Below, one piece after another: positions 1-8,448 of a stretch of 64,000 nucleotides of DNA. How positions within the stretch are numbered: position 1 is the stretch's first letter; each line of letters opens with the position of its first letter. The position numbers were made by a program, and so were the translations under genes. Source of the stretch: Paenibacillus radicis (ex Xue et al. 2023) (GTDB taxonomy: Bacteria > Bacillota > Bacilli > Paenibacillales > NBRC-103111); NCBI RefSeq assembly GCF_024722015.1, contig NZ_JANQBD010000007.1, positions 62,001 through 126,000 on the forward strand, written 5' to 3'. The notes under the pieces were generated by a model. The model saw only the letters and a list, made by a program, of their open reading frames with translations, ran no database searches and was not told where the DNA came from.

Positions 1-97
1 GTACATCCTCTTCCCTTCTTTTGCGTTTCTAATATGTAATTTTTTTACACGCAATAAATCCAGATTATCATAATTCCTGGTAAATGTGCACAATAAA

Positions 98-133
98 AAA
101 CGCCTGCCCTATGAAGGAAACAAGCGTAATTCG
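98..133 (-). terminator. weak terminator-like hairpin
   Basis: On the minus strand a short imperfect stem (ACGC-TTG against CAGGCGT) is followed by a run of T. It lies just after the stop of the 130-residue gene and could end its transcript. The stem is short, so confidence is low. Confidence 0.35.
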
Positions 134-153
134 TACCTTTGGGATGCTATTCT

Positions 154-546
154 TCAGATAACTGCACTTAAACCGCCATATTTGGAGATTGCCATTAGCA
201 GTTCGTTATGAATAGGAAGTATAAATTGAGCTGTCCCCATTGCGAATATTCCACTGCGGTTATGAAGGACTACACTGCGAACATAAATACGGTAATGTGA
301 ACTTCCGGAGGACATTTTAATTATTTCCTCACCGGAGGAGCGGCGGTTATGAAAGGTGATAGCTTTTACATTAGAATTGTCGAACGGAACAATACTGATA
401 ATATCCTCCAGCTTGATGTAATAATTGGCGTGAGGCTTTTGATAGATCAATTCCTTAGTTGACACCGTGATGCCGAAGTCTCCCTTTTTATGAGAAAGCT
501 TCAGCTCTCCTTGATAGGTCTTAATAGCAATGAAATTTTCATTCAT
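154..546 (-). CDS. hypothetical protein, 130 aa
   Basis: This is a soluble protein with no signal peptide or membrane segment. I do not recognise a family. It consists of alternating beta-type segments from start to end (FIAIKTYQGELKL, FGITVSTKELIYQ, YIKLEDIISIVPF, VKAITFHNRR, HYRIYVRSVVLHN), which suggests a compact beta fold, possibly PH-like; that is an inference. The ATG is preceded by a near-perfect Shine-Dalgarno sequence (AGGAGGTAA) about seven bases upstream, so expression is likely. It is transcribed away from the uridine kinase gene and has no operon partner inside the window. Confidence 0.7.
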   Translation of the reverse strand: MNENFIAIKTYQGELKLSHKKGDFGITVSTKELIYQKPHANYYIKLEDIISIVPFDNSNVKAITFHNRRSSGEEIIKMSSGSSHYRIYVRSVVLHNRSGIFAMGTAQFILPIHNELLMAISKYGGLSAVI

Positions 547-725
547 GATAGATTACCTCCTGAGAGTTTCGTTGTAGCGAAACTAACCTCATAAGCTTTT
601 ACAGAGCTTTCCATAGAAGGCTGGCTTCGTAAGGCATACAGTTGCAGGATGGGATTGCTTGTTCAAGAGCATACCACAAACTATGCCTGTCCGCCACAAT
701 TCCAATCTAGAGTTCCCGCTGTGAT

Positions 726-736
726 TATGCTACAAT
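726..736 (+). promoter_or_regulatory. possible extended -10 promoter of udk
   Basis: TGCTACAAT is a good extended -10 element about 50 bases before the uridine kinase start. No convincing -35 hexamer is seen 17 bases upstream, so the call rests on the extended -10 only. Confidence 0.35.
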
Positions 737-788
737 ACTTGAATTGAAGCTTAATCGCAGCATTTAGCAGGAGGATCAAATAACAATT

Positions 789-1448
789 ATGCTTATTATC
801 GGTATTGCAGGTGGTACCGGCTCCGGTAAAACTACCGTAGCTCGTTCCATCATCGAAAAGCTTGGCAGTGATCAGGTCACTTTTATTTCACAGGACAATT
901 ATTATAAAGACCATGGTAACTTGGAATTTAGCGAGCGTGAGAAAATCAATTATGATCACCCACTTGCCTTTGACAATGATTTGCTGCTGCAGCAGTTAAT
1001 CGAGCTAAAGCAATTGACCCGCACACAGTCACCTACGTATGATTTCTCTAATCACTCGCGTTCTGCCCGGACCCTCGAGCTTCTTCCAAATCCAATTATT
1101 ATTTTGGAGGGTCTGCATGTATTGTCGGATGAGCCCATTCGAAGTATGCTGGATATAAAGGTATTTGTGGACACGGATCCGGATGTACGGATTTTACGCC
1201 GCGTACTGCGTGATATACAAGAAAGAGGCCGCTCTGTTCAATCGGTATATGACCAATACATGTCTACCGTAAAGCCAATGCACGATGCCTTTATCGAGCC
1301 TTCCAAAAAATATGCCGACATCATCATCCCCGAGGGCGGACATAATGAAGTCGGCATTAACCTGCTCACGATTCTGACTGAGAAGCATCTACACGAATCG
1401 AACGATTTGCTTCATCCCAGTATAAGGACAGCCGCGGATCATTCTTAA
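789..1448 (+). CDS. udk: uridine kinase
   Basis: Uridine/cytidine kinase of the pyrimidine salvage pathway, phosphorylating uridine and cytidine with ATP or GTP in the cytoplasm. The P-loop GGTGSGKT lies at residues 8-15. The family motif FISQDNYYKD follows at about residues 32-41, and a DxDP-type segment (VFVDTDPDVRILRR) near residue 125. At 219 residues it has the normal length of bacterial Udk. The ATG is preceded by AGGAGGATC at a somewhat long spacing. It stands alone on the plus strand, and its 3' end overlaps the convergent hypothetical gene that ends at 1366. Confidence 0.95.
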   Translation: MLIIGIAGGTGSGKTTVARSIIEKLGSDQVTFISQDNYYKDHGNLEFSEREKINYDHPLAFDNDLLLQQLIELKQLTRTQSPTYDFSNHSRSARTLELLPNPIIILEGLHVLSDEPIRSMLDIKVFVDTDPDVRILRRVLRDIQERGRSVQSVYDQYMSTVKPMHDAFIEPSKKYADIIIPEGGHNEVGINLLTILTEKHLHESNDLLHPSIRTAADHS

Positions 1449-1668
1449 GCTTAACATTGCACATTTTAAGTTGATTTTCCGTTAGCTCCAGAAGCTCCCA
1501 TAATTTACTATCTTCAATGGATTGGGACTCCAGAAACGGTTGCTGTCCTTCTGCCGCATCATCTTCGTAATCCCAGTATTTAGTACCGTAATAAGCAAGC
1601 TTATACCCGTTAACCAAAGTACAAGTAAAGAGCTGGTTCGATTCCTTATGCTTCAGCACGAAAGGCAA
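1366..1668 (-). CDS. hypothetical protein, about 100 aa
   Basis: Small acidic soluble protein (YGTKYWDYEDDAAEGQQPF; SKLWELLELTENQL), family not recognised. The longest reading frame begins at an ATG at 1716, but that ATG sits inside the hairpin of an intrinsic terminator. I therefore prefer the TTG at 1668, which has a GGGGG ribosome-binding site seven bases upstream and gives a product starting MPFVLKHKES. Its last 83 bases overlap the 3' end of udk in the opposite orientation, which is unusual for two real genes. The Trp- and Tyr-rich composition looks protein-like. Confidence 0.5.
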   Translation of the reverse strand: MPFVLKHKESNQLFTCTLVNGYKLAYYGTKYWDYEDDAAEGQQPFLESQSIEDSKLWELLELTENQLKMCNVKLKNDPRLSLYWDEANRSIRVDASQSES

Positions 1669-1689
1669 TTGCTTTCCCCCACTTCCTGT

Positions 1690-1735
1690 AAAAAGGTGAA
1701 AAGGTACCCTCTCCATCGGAGATGGTACCTTGTTT
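1690..1735 (-). terminator. intrinsic terminator after the 2-oxoacid oxidoreductase operon
   Basis: A GGTACC-based stem (AAGGTACC, then TCTCC/GGAGA, then GGTACCTT) with a three-base loop is followed on the minus strand by TTTTCACCTTTTT. It lies directly downstream of the stop codon at 1770 and is a strong Rho-independent terminator. It may also work on the plus strand. Confidence 0.8.
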
Positions 1736-1769
1736 CTATTTCAAGCGTCCGTTGCTATTTGACCGAATT

Positions 1770-4076
1770 TTATAGGAACTCATTGGCATGCTTTGCTTTT
1801 AGCATGTTCCAGCGGCGTTCAACTTCCGTCTCGAACATTTTGTAAGTCTCCTCGTGTTCCGGTTTGGTCATATGCTTAGTTTTGCCCATCGTTACGAGCC
1901 AATCAGAAAGAGGTACCTTCTTGCTCTTCTCTTCCGGATTGTAGGTTATGTTCGTTACACCATGCTCTACCTCATAGAGCGGGAAGAAACAGGAGTCAAC
2001 TGCAGCACCCACGATGTTAGAGCCCTGTTCATCCTCTGATAACCAGTTCAATGGACAAGCGATCAAAATTTTTCCGAATACAAGTCCTTCGTTCTGAGCG
2101 TACCATTGGGCTTTGGCTGCTTTACGAACCAAATCCTGCGGAAATGCTTCAGAGCCTGTAAATACATAGGGAATATGTGTAGCAGCCATAATTTGCGCTG
2201 TATCCTTATGGTGGAACACTTTACCGCCTTGCTTGGAACCAACGTTGGAGGTAGAAGTTCTATGTCCCATTGGAGTTGAGTATGATAATTGGGCTCCTGT
2301 GTTCATGTATCCTTCATTATCATATTCCAAAATAATCATCTTATGATTACGCAATGCTGCACCGATCGCCGGTCCCATACCAATATCCATACCACCGTCG
2401 CCTGTAATCATAACGAATGTAAAGTCATCCTTCAAATTCAAGGAATCCAACTCGCCTCTGCGCTTGCGCTCCCAGAACATTTCCACAACGCCAGACAATG
2501 TAGCTGCACCATTCTGGAACAGGTTATGGATATAAGTCGCTTTATGAGCTGAATAAGGATAACCTGTAGTTACAACCATCGCACATCCCGTGTGGAACAA
2601 GGCAACGATATCACCTTCTATTCCTTTGAAGAACAGCTCAAGCCCAGAGAAAATACCGCAGCCCGGACATGCTCCGTGTCCTGGCGCAATTCTTTTAGGC
2701 TTTTTCGTCAAAGCTCTCAGTGGCGGAACGCGAACGTTCAGCTTACCTGTTTCTTCATCCTTTTTAACGGTGATCAAACCGGTGTTCAGGTCTTCATATT
2801 TCATCGGATTCAGTACACGCTTAGGTTTCTTCTCAGGATCGCCTGGCGTGTGTCCGTAATAATCAAAGGGTACTTCTACCTTGCCCTTTTCAACGGCATC
2901 AATTGCAAATTGGAACATCTGGTGACCGTCTTCATTGTAGAAGTCTTTACCGCCAAGTCCATAAATACGGCTAATAACCATCGTAGTATGGTTGCCCAAT
3001 GTGAATAAAGCAGCCTTGATCTCATTAACCATATTACCGCCGTGTCCGCCGTAAGAGTCCGCACGATCGCAAACGGTTACTGCTTTAACGTGTTTTAATG
3101 CTTCAGCAATCGCTTTTTGCGGGAATGGACGAATCATATTCGGTGCAATCGACCCTGCTTTGATCCCCTTCTCACGAAGCTGATCAACAACGTCTTTAAT
3201 AATCTCAGAAGCTGAGTTCATCAAAAATACGGCAACCTCTGCATCTTCCATTCTGTATTGATCCAGAATCGGATAGTCGCGGCCTGTCAATTCGGCATAC
3301 TCTTTACGGATCCGGTCGTATACATGTTCTGCATTGTACATGGCTACAGATTGTTGGTAGCAGTTGTTAATATAATCCGGCTCATTCATGTAAGGGCCTA
3401 CGGTGATGGGATTGTTCCGATCCAATGTGTCCGGGAAGCCCATCGGAGGCTGTGCGCCGACAAAGGCCTGCACATCTTCACGTTTTGCAAACGTTTGCAC
3501 GCGGCGCTTCTGATGTGACGTGAAGTAACCGTCTGAAGCGACCAGTACAGGCAGTCGAACCTCAGGATCTTCAGCCAGCTTCAGCGCTAAAATGTTCATA
3601 TCATAGACGGCTTGCGGATCACGGCACATTAAGATCGGCCAGCCGGTATTCAATGCATAATACAAGTCAGAATGGTCACCGTGAATGTCTAACGGACCTG
3701 ATACGGAACGGCACACCAGATTCATTACCATTGGGAACCGAGTGCCGGATTGTACTGGCATCTGCTCAAGCATGTACAAGTACCCATTTGCACTTGTTGC
3801 ATTAAATACCCGTCCGCCTGCTGTCGAGGCTCCGTAACAAACGCCTGCGGATCCATGCTCTCCATCCGCCGGAATCAGCTTAATATCATGCTGTCCATTG
3901 GCTTTCATCAGATCCAGAAATTGGGCAACCTCCGTTGATGGAGAAATCGGGAAATACCCCATTATATGATAATTAATTTGGTGCGCTGCATAGGCAGCCA
4001 TCTCATTACCGGATTCATAAACAATACGTTGCTCCACCGTACCTTGAGAAATCTCTTTATTAATCTCGATTGCCAA
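1770..4076 (-). CDS. 2-oxoacid:ferredoxin oxidoreductase, fused alpha-beta subunits
   Basis: Catalytic chain of a pyruvate/2-oxoacid:ferredoxin oxidoreductase, converting a 2-oxoacid and CoA to acyl-CoA, CO2 and reduced ferredoxin with thiamine diphosphate. Residues about 20-400 are the alpha-type pyrimidine-binding part (GYFPISPSTEVAQ; SANGYLYMLEQMP). A KKPKRIAPGHG linker leads to the beta part with the cluster motif CPGCG near 480 and the thiamine diphosphate motif GDGG...N (GDGGMDIGMG through to NEG). The longest frame opens with GTG at 4088, but AAAGGTGG lies eight bases before a TTG at 4076, so I take that start (MAIEINKEIS). It follows the gamma-delta gene by 46 bases. The substrate (pyruvate, 2-oxoglutarate or branched-chain) cannot be fixed from sequence alone. 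Confidence 0.9.
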   Translation of the reverse strand: MAIEINKEISQGTVEQRIVYESGNEMAAYAAHQINYHIMGYFPISPSTEVAQFLDLMKANGQHDIKLIPADGEHGSAGVCYGASTAGGRVFNATSANGYLYMLEQMPVQSGTRFPMVMNLVCRSVSGPLDIHGDHSDLYYALNTGWPILMCRDPQAVYDMNILALKLAEDPEVRLPVLVASDGYFTSHQKRRVQTFAKREDVQAFVGAQPPMGFPDTLDRNNPITVGPYMNEPDYINNCYQQSVAMYNAEHVYDRIRKEYAELTGRDYPILDQYRMEDAEVAVFLMNSASEIIKDVVDQLREKGIKAGSIAPNMIRPFPQKAIAEALKHVKAVTVCDRADSYGGHGGNMVNEIKAALFTLGNHTTMVISRIYGLGGKDFYNEDGHQMFQFAIDAVEKGKVEVPFDYYGHTPGDPEKKPKRVLNPMKYEDLNTGLITVKKDEETGKLNVRVPPLRALTKKPKRIAPGHGACPGCGIFSGLELFFKGIEGDIVALFHTGCAMVVTTGYPYSAHKATYIHNLFQNGAATLSGVVEMFWERKRRGELDSLNLKDDFTFVMITGDGGMDIGMGPAIGAALRNHKMIILEYDNEGYMNTGAQLSYSTPMGHRTSTSNVGSKQGGKVFHHKDTAQIMAATHIPYVFTGSEAFPQDLVRKAAKAQWYAQNEGLVFGKILIACPLNWLSEDEQGSNIVGAAVDSCFFPLYEVEHGVTNITYNPEEKSKKVPLSDWLVTMGKTKHMTKPEHEETYKMFETEVERRWNMLKAKHANEFL

Positions 4077-4122
4077 CTGGAATTCCACCTTTCAGTTTGC
4101 TTTTGTTGAGAATTGTGGGCTC

Positions 4123-5130
4123 TTACTTTACGGCTAAGTCGAATCTGTGCGGCACACGATGTTCATCTGCGTAACCATCTGGTTCTCTTAAACTAGAGAG
4201 TGCTTCCGTTGGACAGGCCTGCACGCACTTAAGACAGCCTTTGCAATACTGATAGTCGATTCCTTGAAGAAACATTTGCGGGCGGCCTTTCTTGTCTGCT
4301 TGCTCGTCCCAAACAAAGCAGAAATCCGGACATACATTATCGCAAGCGGCACAATGAATACACTTGTCATCCTCGAATTTGGGCATCATCCCAGCGCGTG
4401 AGATGCTTAAATCCTTTAGAATGCTGTTCCCTGGATTTACGATTACACCACCCATTGGTTGCGTTGCAAAACCAAGCACAGGCGTATCTTGACGAATAAA
4501 GGATGGCATTTCTTCACCCTCTGGAAGCACGAAGGTTTGAAAGTTAACTTCGTTGTAACCCCTTTCAAAGGTGTTCAATGCCGGCTGCACGGCTTGCGGA
4601 TACTTTTTCTCCAATGATTTACGGATAACATTTTTCATGATTTCAGGATCAAGGAAAGGACAAAGCCGGAATAATGCACCCAACATAGCCATGTTAACCC
4701 GGTTCTTCTCTTCCAGAGAGATTCCGATAGCATCGATAACAGCGATTGTGCCGCCTCTCATCTTCAGCTTCTCCTTTAATTCATCGGGAGATTTAGTCGA
4801 ATTGACCAACACCAGGCTATCCTCATAAATACCGCTGACTACATTGACGGTTTTGGACAAAGACTCGTGAAAAATACCTACGACATGAGGTCTTTCAACA
4901 GGCGATGTATCGCGAATGTTTGTGTTAATATCACAAAAACGGATATGAGCCTTAACTGCTGAGCCCTTCTTCTCGGATCCATATGACGAGAAGCTGACTC
5001 CATTTAACCCGGCACCAACGACTCCGGCCTCTGCCAGCATTTTACCGGCCAGATTGGCTCCAAGACCCCCTATGGATTCCAGTCGAATTTCAAAAAAACC
5101 GAGCTCATTTTTTTTCGGTAATGTAACCAT
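4123..5130 (-). CDS. 2-oxoacid:ferredoxin oxidoreductase, fused gamma-delta subunits
   Basis: Electron-transfer partner of the alpha-beta chain downstream. Residues about 8-200 are the gamma domain (FFEIRLESIGGLGANLAGKM; SSYGSEKKGSAV). The last about 80 residues are a delta-type domain with two [4Fe-4S] motifs, CIHCAACDNVC and CKGCLKCVQAC, each followed by Pro. The frame extends upstream to 5271, but AAAGGAG seven bases before the ATG at 5130 (MVTLPKKNEL) fixes the start and gives 335 residues. Together the two genes encode all four classical subunits as two fused polypeptides and probably form one operon ending at the terminator near 1700. Confidence 0.9.
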   Translation of the reverse strand: MVTLPKKNELGFFEIRLESIGGLGANLAGKMLAEAGVVGAGLNGVSFSSYGSEKKGSAVKAHIRFCDINTNIRDTSPVERPHVVGIFHESLSKTVNVVSGIYEDSLVLVNSTKSPDELKEKLKMRGGTIAVIDAIGISLEEKNRVNMAMLGALFRLCPFLDPEIMKNVIRKSLEKKYPQAVQPALNTFERGYNEVNFQTFVLPEGEEMPSFIRQDTPVLGFATQPMGGVIVNPGNSILKDLSISRAGMMPKFEDDKCIHCAACDNVCPDFCFVWDEQADKKGRPQMFLQGIDYQYCKGCLKCVQACPTEALSSLREPDGYADEHRVPHRFDLAVK

Positions 5131-5299
5131 TGCACAACTCCTTTCGAGAATAAACTGCTGCGAGTAATTGGTCTTTATTTGAAGAAGCCGGTCGTCCCTA
5201 TAAGGACAACCCAGGCTCAAACAAATAAGTAATTTACCAAATGTATTATTATATTCTGAATTGAGCGACAAATTCCTCTATAGTAAAAAATTTTTTTTC

Positions 5300-5860
5300 T
5301 TAAGGAATCCGGAAAAATCCATTTCCTGGCGAAGGCACGATGGGTTCACGGTCCGCCAACAAACCGTCACTTTGACCATTTAATGCGATATCTACCAGCC
5401 ATTGGGTGAAGCTCGCCACTTTCATCGACTTCATTTCCTCCAGTGAGAAGAAGCCCGCTTCATCCACCTCGTAGCCGTCAGGAATGGGTTCCCCACTTAC
5501 ATATTGCATTTCAAATGCAATGTAAACATTGTGGATTGCACGCGGCTGATCACGTACAGCCACAATTCCTTTAACTGTGGCATGCACCCCAGCCTCCTCA
5601 AGAACTTCCCGGACAATGGTCTCTTCTATCGGCTCCAACTGCTCAATATACCCGCCTGGATTTGTCCAATTCCCCTTACCGGGCTCTTGCGCACGGCGTA
5701 CAAGAAGAACCTTATTGTCCTTAACAACAAGAGCACCTACACCAATGCTATAATTGCCCCAATGAACCGAAGTGCAATTTGTGCATGCACGCCGTTCGAC
5801 GCCGTCCATACTGCGTGTTTCCATCGAATGACCGCAGGACGAACAAAAATTTACCGACAT
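5300..5860 (-). CDS. Nudix hydrolase with N-terminal zinc ribbon
   Basis: Nudix-family pyrophosphohydrolase acting on a nucleotide-linked substrate; the exact substrate is unknown. A zinc ribbon (CSSCG ... CTNC) occupies residues about 6-30. The Nudix domain follows, with the box GGYIEQLEPIEETIVREVLEEAG matching GX5EX7REUXEEXGU. Zinc ribbon plus Nudix is the layout of NADH pyrophosphatase-like proteins, but at 186 residues this one is shorter than NudC. The upstream TTG extension (MRWFYYQQRG) has no ribosome-binding site. I prefer the ATG at 5860, with AAGGG just before it; the ATG at 5872 is possible. It may share a transcript with the downstream oxidoreductase genes, about 170 bases away. 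Confidence 0.85.
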   Translation of the reverse strand: MSVNFCSSCGHSMETRSMDGVERRACTNCTSVHWGNYSIGVGALVVKDNKVLLVRRAQEPGKGNWTNPGGYIEQLEPIEETIVREVLEEAGVHATVKGIVAVRDQPRAIHNVYIAFEMQYVSGEPIPDGYEVDEAGFFSLEEMKSMKVASFTQWLVDIALNGQSDGLLADREPIVPSPGNGFFRIP

Positions 5861-5987
5861 CTGACCCTTCATCCCTCTCTGCTGATAGTAAAACCATCTC
5901 AATTAGTATTTTATGTAAGCTACTAACCTGTGCACCTCCAATGATAGCCTGTTTGAATCGATCTTTCTAGTACTTTCTTAATCAGCT

Positions 5988-6025
5988 GGAAAAAAAATGC
6001 TCCCGGCCAAAGAAGGCTGGGAGCA
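5988..6025 (-). terminator. terminator of the tct two-component operon
   Basis: On the minus strand the stem TGCTCCCAGCC / GGCCGGGAGCA with a short loop is followed by eight T. It lies just after the response-regulator stop codon at 6029. Confidence 0.85.
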
Positions 6026-6028
6026 ACA

Positions 6029-6736
6029 TTACATTTTTCTATATACACGCTCCGGACGCCCCACATCTCCATAGGACAAATCAGCGCGCAGCTGGCCTTG
6101 CGACACCAAATGCTCCAAGTAACGACGAGCGGTTGAACGACTTACTCCAATAAGTCCCGCGGCCTGCTCCGCGGTTAATGGTATAATAATGTCATTCATG
6201 GCTTGAATTACTTTATCAAGTGTCAACTTATCAATCCCCTTGGGTAAATAAGTGATCACGGCTTCCTTCTTGCTTGTTCCCTGAAGAAGCTGGTCAACCT
6301 CATCCTGGTTCACTTGGCCAGGCCCTGTATGCAGCCGCTCCAACGTTCTATGGTATTCCTTGAAACGAAGCAGTGTTTCTTGCAAACGATTAAACAAAAG
6401 CGGCTTCATAATGAAATCAAACACGCCACCGCGAATCGCCGCCCTTACTGCATCCACTTCTTTCGCTGCAGTAATCATAATGACATCAGGCTGACGATCG
6501 AGCTGTCTTATATGCTGGAGAAGCTCCAATCCATTAGCATCAGGGAAATAGATATCAAGAAGAACTAAATCCGGTTCAAGAACTTCAAGAAGAGTTATCG
6601 CCTGAGGCCTGTCTGTTGCTATTCCAACTACTGTGAAGCCAGAGACCTTCTCAACAAATCGGCGGTTAATTTCAGCAATTCGTTCATCATCTTCAATAAT
6701 TAACACTCGAATCAATTCAAGTAATTCTTTTGTCAT
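6029..6736 (-). CDS. CitB/DcuR-type response regulator
   Basis: Response regulator of the CitB/DcuR class, probably switching on the adjacent tripartite tricarboxylate transporter in response to its substrate. The receiver domain occupies residues about 9-125, with acidic residues EDD at 15-17, phospho-acceptor Asp61 (LVLLDIYFPD) and the KP pair of FIMKPLL. The C-terminal winged-helix region carries TAEQAAGLIGVSRSTARRYL and the family ending GRPERVY. The ATG at 6736 follows AGAGGAA; the longer frame from 6808 lies inside the kinase gene and is not needed. One base separates it from the kinase stop codon, so the two are translationally coupled. Confidence 0.9.
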   Translation of the reverse strand: MTKELLELIRVLIIEDDERIAEINRRFVEKVSGFTVVGIATDRPQAITLLEVLEPDLVLLDIYFPDANGLELLQHIRQLDRQPDVIMITAAKEVDAVRAAIRGGVFDFIMKPLLFNRLQETLLRFKEYHRTLERLHTGPGQVNQDEVDQLLQGTSKKEAVITYLPKGIDKLTLDKVIQAMNDIIIPLTAEQAAGLIGVSRSTARRYLEHLVSQGQLRADLSYGDVGRPERVYRKM

Positions 6737-6737
6737 T

Positions 6738-8342
6738 TCAGGATTCCTCTTCCCGATCTTTCGACATTTTGGGCAGCACCACTGTAAACACAGTTCCACC
6801 TTGTTCACTGGGTTGATGAGTTATATAGCCTCCAAGCTTATCTACGGCATGCCGGACCAGCGCCAACCCGATGCCGCGCCGCTCGCCTTGTTTACTCGAA
6901 TACCCTTTTTCATAAATACGTGTGGCCACCTCATCAGAAATTCCACAGCCGCTGTCCTCACATTCAACAATCAGATCGTTGCCGGCATCAGTCACAAACA
7001 ATTTAACCTTTTTCTCCACCGCTCGCTCGCATTCAATTACAGCTTCCATTGCGTTATCGATCAAATTGCCAATTATAGTTACTAGCATATCCCTATCTAT
7101 TGTTGCCGGAACATCACGAAAAGTACTTTCGTTATCGATTTCCAAAACCAGCTTCAACTCTTGTGCGCGATTGTATTTCCCTATTAATAATCCTCCGATA
7201 ACCGGGTCGGGAATTTCTCGCATAATGAATTGGATTAAATTTTGATGCACATCCGATTCACGGGTAATCATTTCTATCGCTTCCTGGTATGATTCCAATT
7301 GAATCAACCCGGAAATCACATACAGCTTGTTAGAATACTCATGGGTTTGAGCGCGAAGCCCCTCGGCAAACCTGGTAACCTGGGATAGCTCTTCTGCAAG
7401 CCGATACAGCTCTGATTTGCTTCGGAAGCTCGAAACTGCTCCTATAACCTGCTGATGCTCATCCATAATAGGTACCCGATTGGCAATAACTTCATGCTCG
7501 CCAAAGATCATCTCATGATCGAATTGGGATTCCCCCGTCTGGATTACTTCATGAAGACGAGTCGTCGGGACAACTTCATCAATCAATCGGCCTGTAATAT
7601 CTGTATCTTCTGGCAGGCCCAGCATTCGCAGCGTTTGCTTATTGGCCATCGTAATAAACCCTCTGCTGTTAATTGATAGAATTCCCTCGCGGATCGATTC
7701 AAGAATCGCTTGTTTTTCCATATATAACATTCCGATTTGTTCGGGCTCAAGTCCATGAATGGAGCGGCGAACTCCCCGTGAGATTATAATGGCTCCGCTG
7801 CTGCCTATAATTAAGGCAACTAAAGAGATCAGCATTACTTCCAGCTGGTAATCATCGTCCCGTTTCTCAATCTCATCCATTAAATAGCCGACAGACACGA
7901 TCCCGATTACCTCGCCATTATTCCCCCGAATAGGCGCTTTGCCACGCAGCGACAATCCCAGGGAGCCCATCGCTTCAGATACGATGGATTGCCCTTCCAG
8001 CACAGGACCATTATCGCCCCCTACCATTTCCTTGCCAATCCGGTCCGTTAAGGGATGGGAATAACGAATACCTTCACGATTGCCGACAACAATATACTCC
8101 GCTCCTGTTTTTACCCTCACCGTTTCGGCGATAGGTTGAATGGCTTTGGAAGGATCCGGATCCGAGAATGCTTTGCTTACTTCGGGCATAGCGGCAAACG
8201 CTTCCGCAACGGCCAAAGCACGTATGCCGGTCTGCTCCTCAAGTGCATTAACCAGCATATATTGAAACACTGCCCACAGCAAGGAAATTACTAGAAATAA
8301 CAAGGAGCAGATGATCAGAATCAGCTTTGTTTGCAGACGCAC
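6738..8342 (-). CDS. CitA/DcuS-type sensor histidine kinase
   Basis: Membrane sensor kinase for a carboxylate-type ligand. A transmembrane segment (LILIICSLLFLVISLLW) is followed by an extracytoplasmic Cache/PAS-like domain (residues about 35-165). A second membrane segment (VMLISLVALIIGSSGAIII) leads to a cytoplasmic PAS domain (ILESIREGILSINSRG). The DHp helix has the phospho-accepting HEYSNKLYVISGLIQL, typical of the CitA/DcuS class. The ATPase domain has NLIDNAMEA and the G boxes DSGCGI and GIGLALV. The start is the GTG at 8342, seven bases after GGGAGG. Order tctC-tctB-tctA-kinase-regulator on one strand indicates a self-controlled uptake system. Confidence 0.9.
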   Translation of the reverse strand: MRLQTKLILIICSLLFLVISLLWAVFQYMLVNALEEQTGIRALAVAEAFAAMPEVSKAFSDPDPSKAIQPIAETVRVKTGAEYIVVGNREGIRYSHPLTDRIGKEMVGGDNGPVLEGQSIVSEAMGSLGLSLRGKAPIRGNNGEVIGIVSVGYLMDEIEKRDDDYQLEVMLISLVALIIGSSGAIIISRGVRRSIHGLEPEQIGMLYMEKQAILESIREGILSINSRGFITMANKQTLRMLGLPEDTDITGRLIDEVVPTTRLHEVIQTGESQFDHEMIFGEHEVIANRVPIMDEHQQVIGAVSSFRSKSELYRLAEELSQVTRFAEGLRAQTHEYSNKLYVISGLIQLESYQEAIEMITRESDVHQNLIQFIMREIPDPVIGGLLIGKYNRAQELKLVLEIDNESTFRDVPATIDRDMLVTIIGNLIDNAMEAVIECERAVEKKVKLFVTDAGNDLIVECEDSGCGISDEVATRIYEKGYSSKQGERRGIGLALVRHAVDKLGGYITHQPSEQGGTVFTVVLPKMSKDREEES

Positions 8343-8399
8343 CGGATTTCCTCCCACTCAGATGTTGGTAACATTGTAGCAGAACCCCAAGAACAAGAA

Positions 8400-8440
8400 A
8401 ACACCCGACCCCGCAGCATAACGGAGACGGGGCCAGGCAG
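8400..8440 (-). terminator. possible weak terminator between tctA and the kinase
   Basis: A CCCCG/CGGGG stem with a 14-base loop is followed on the minus strand by a T-rich stretch. It could reduce read-through from the transporter genes into the sensor kinase gene. The stem is short. Confidence 0.35.
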
Positions 8441-8448
8441 CATTATAG

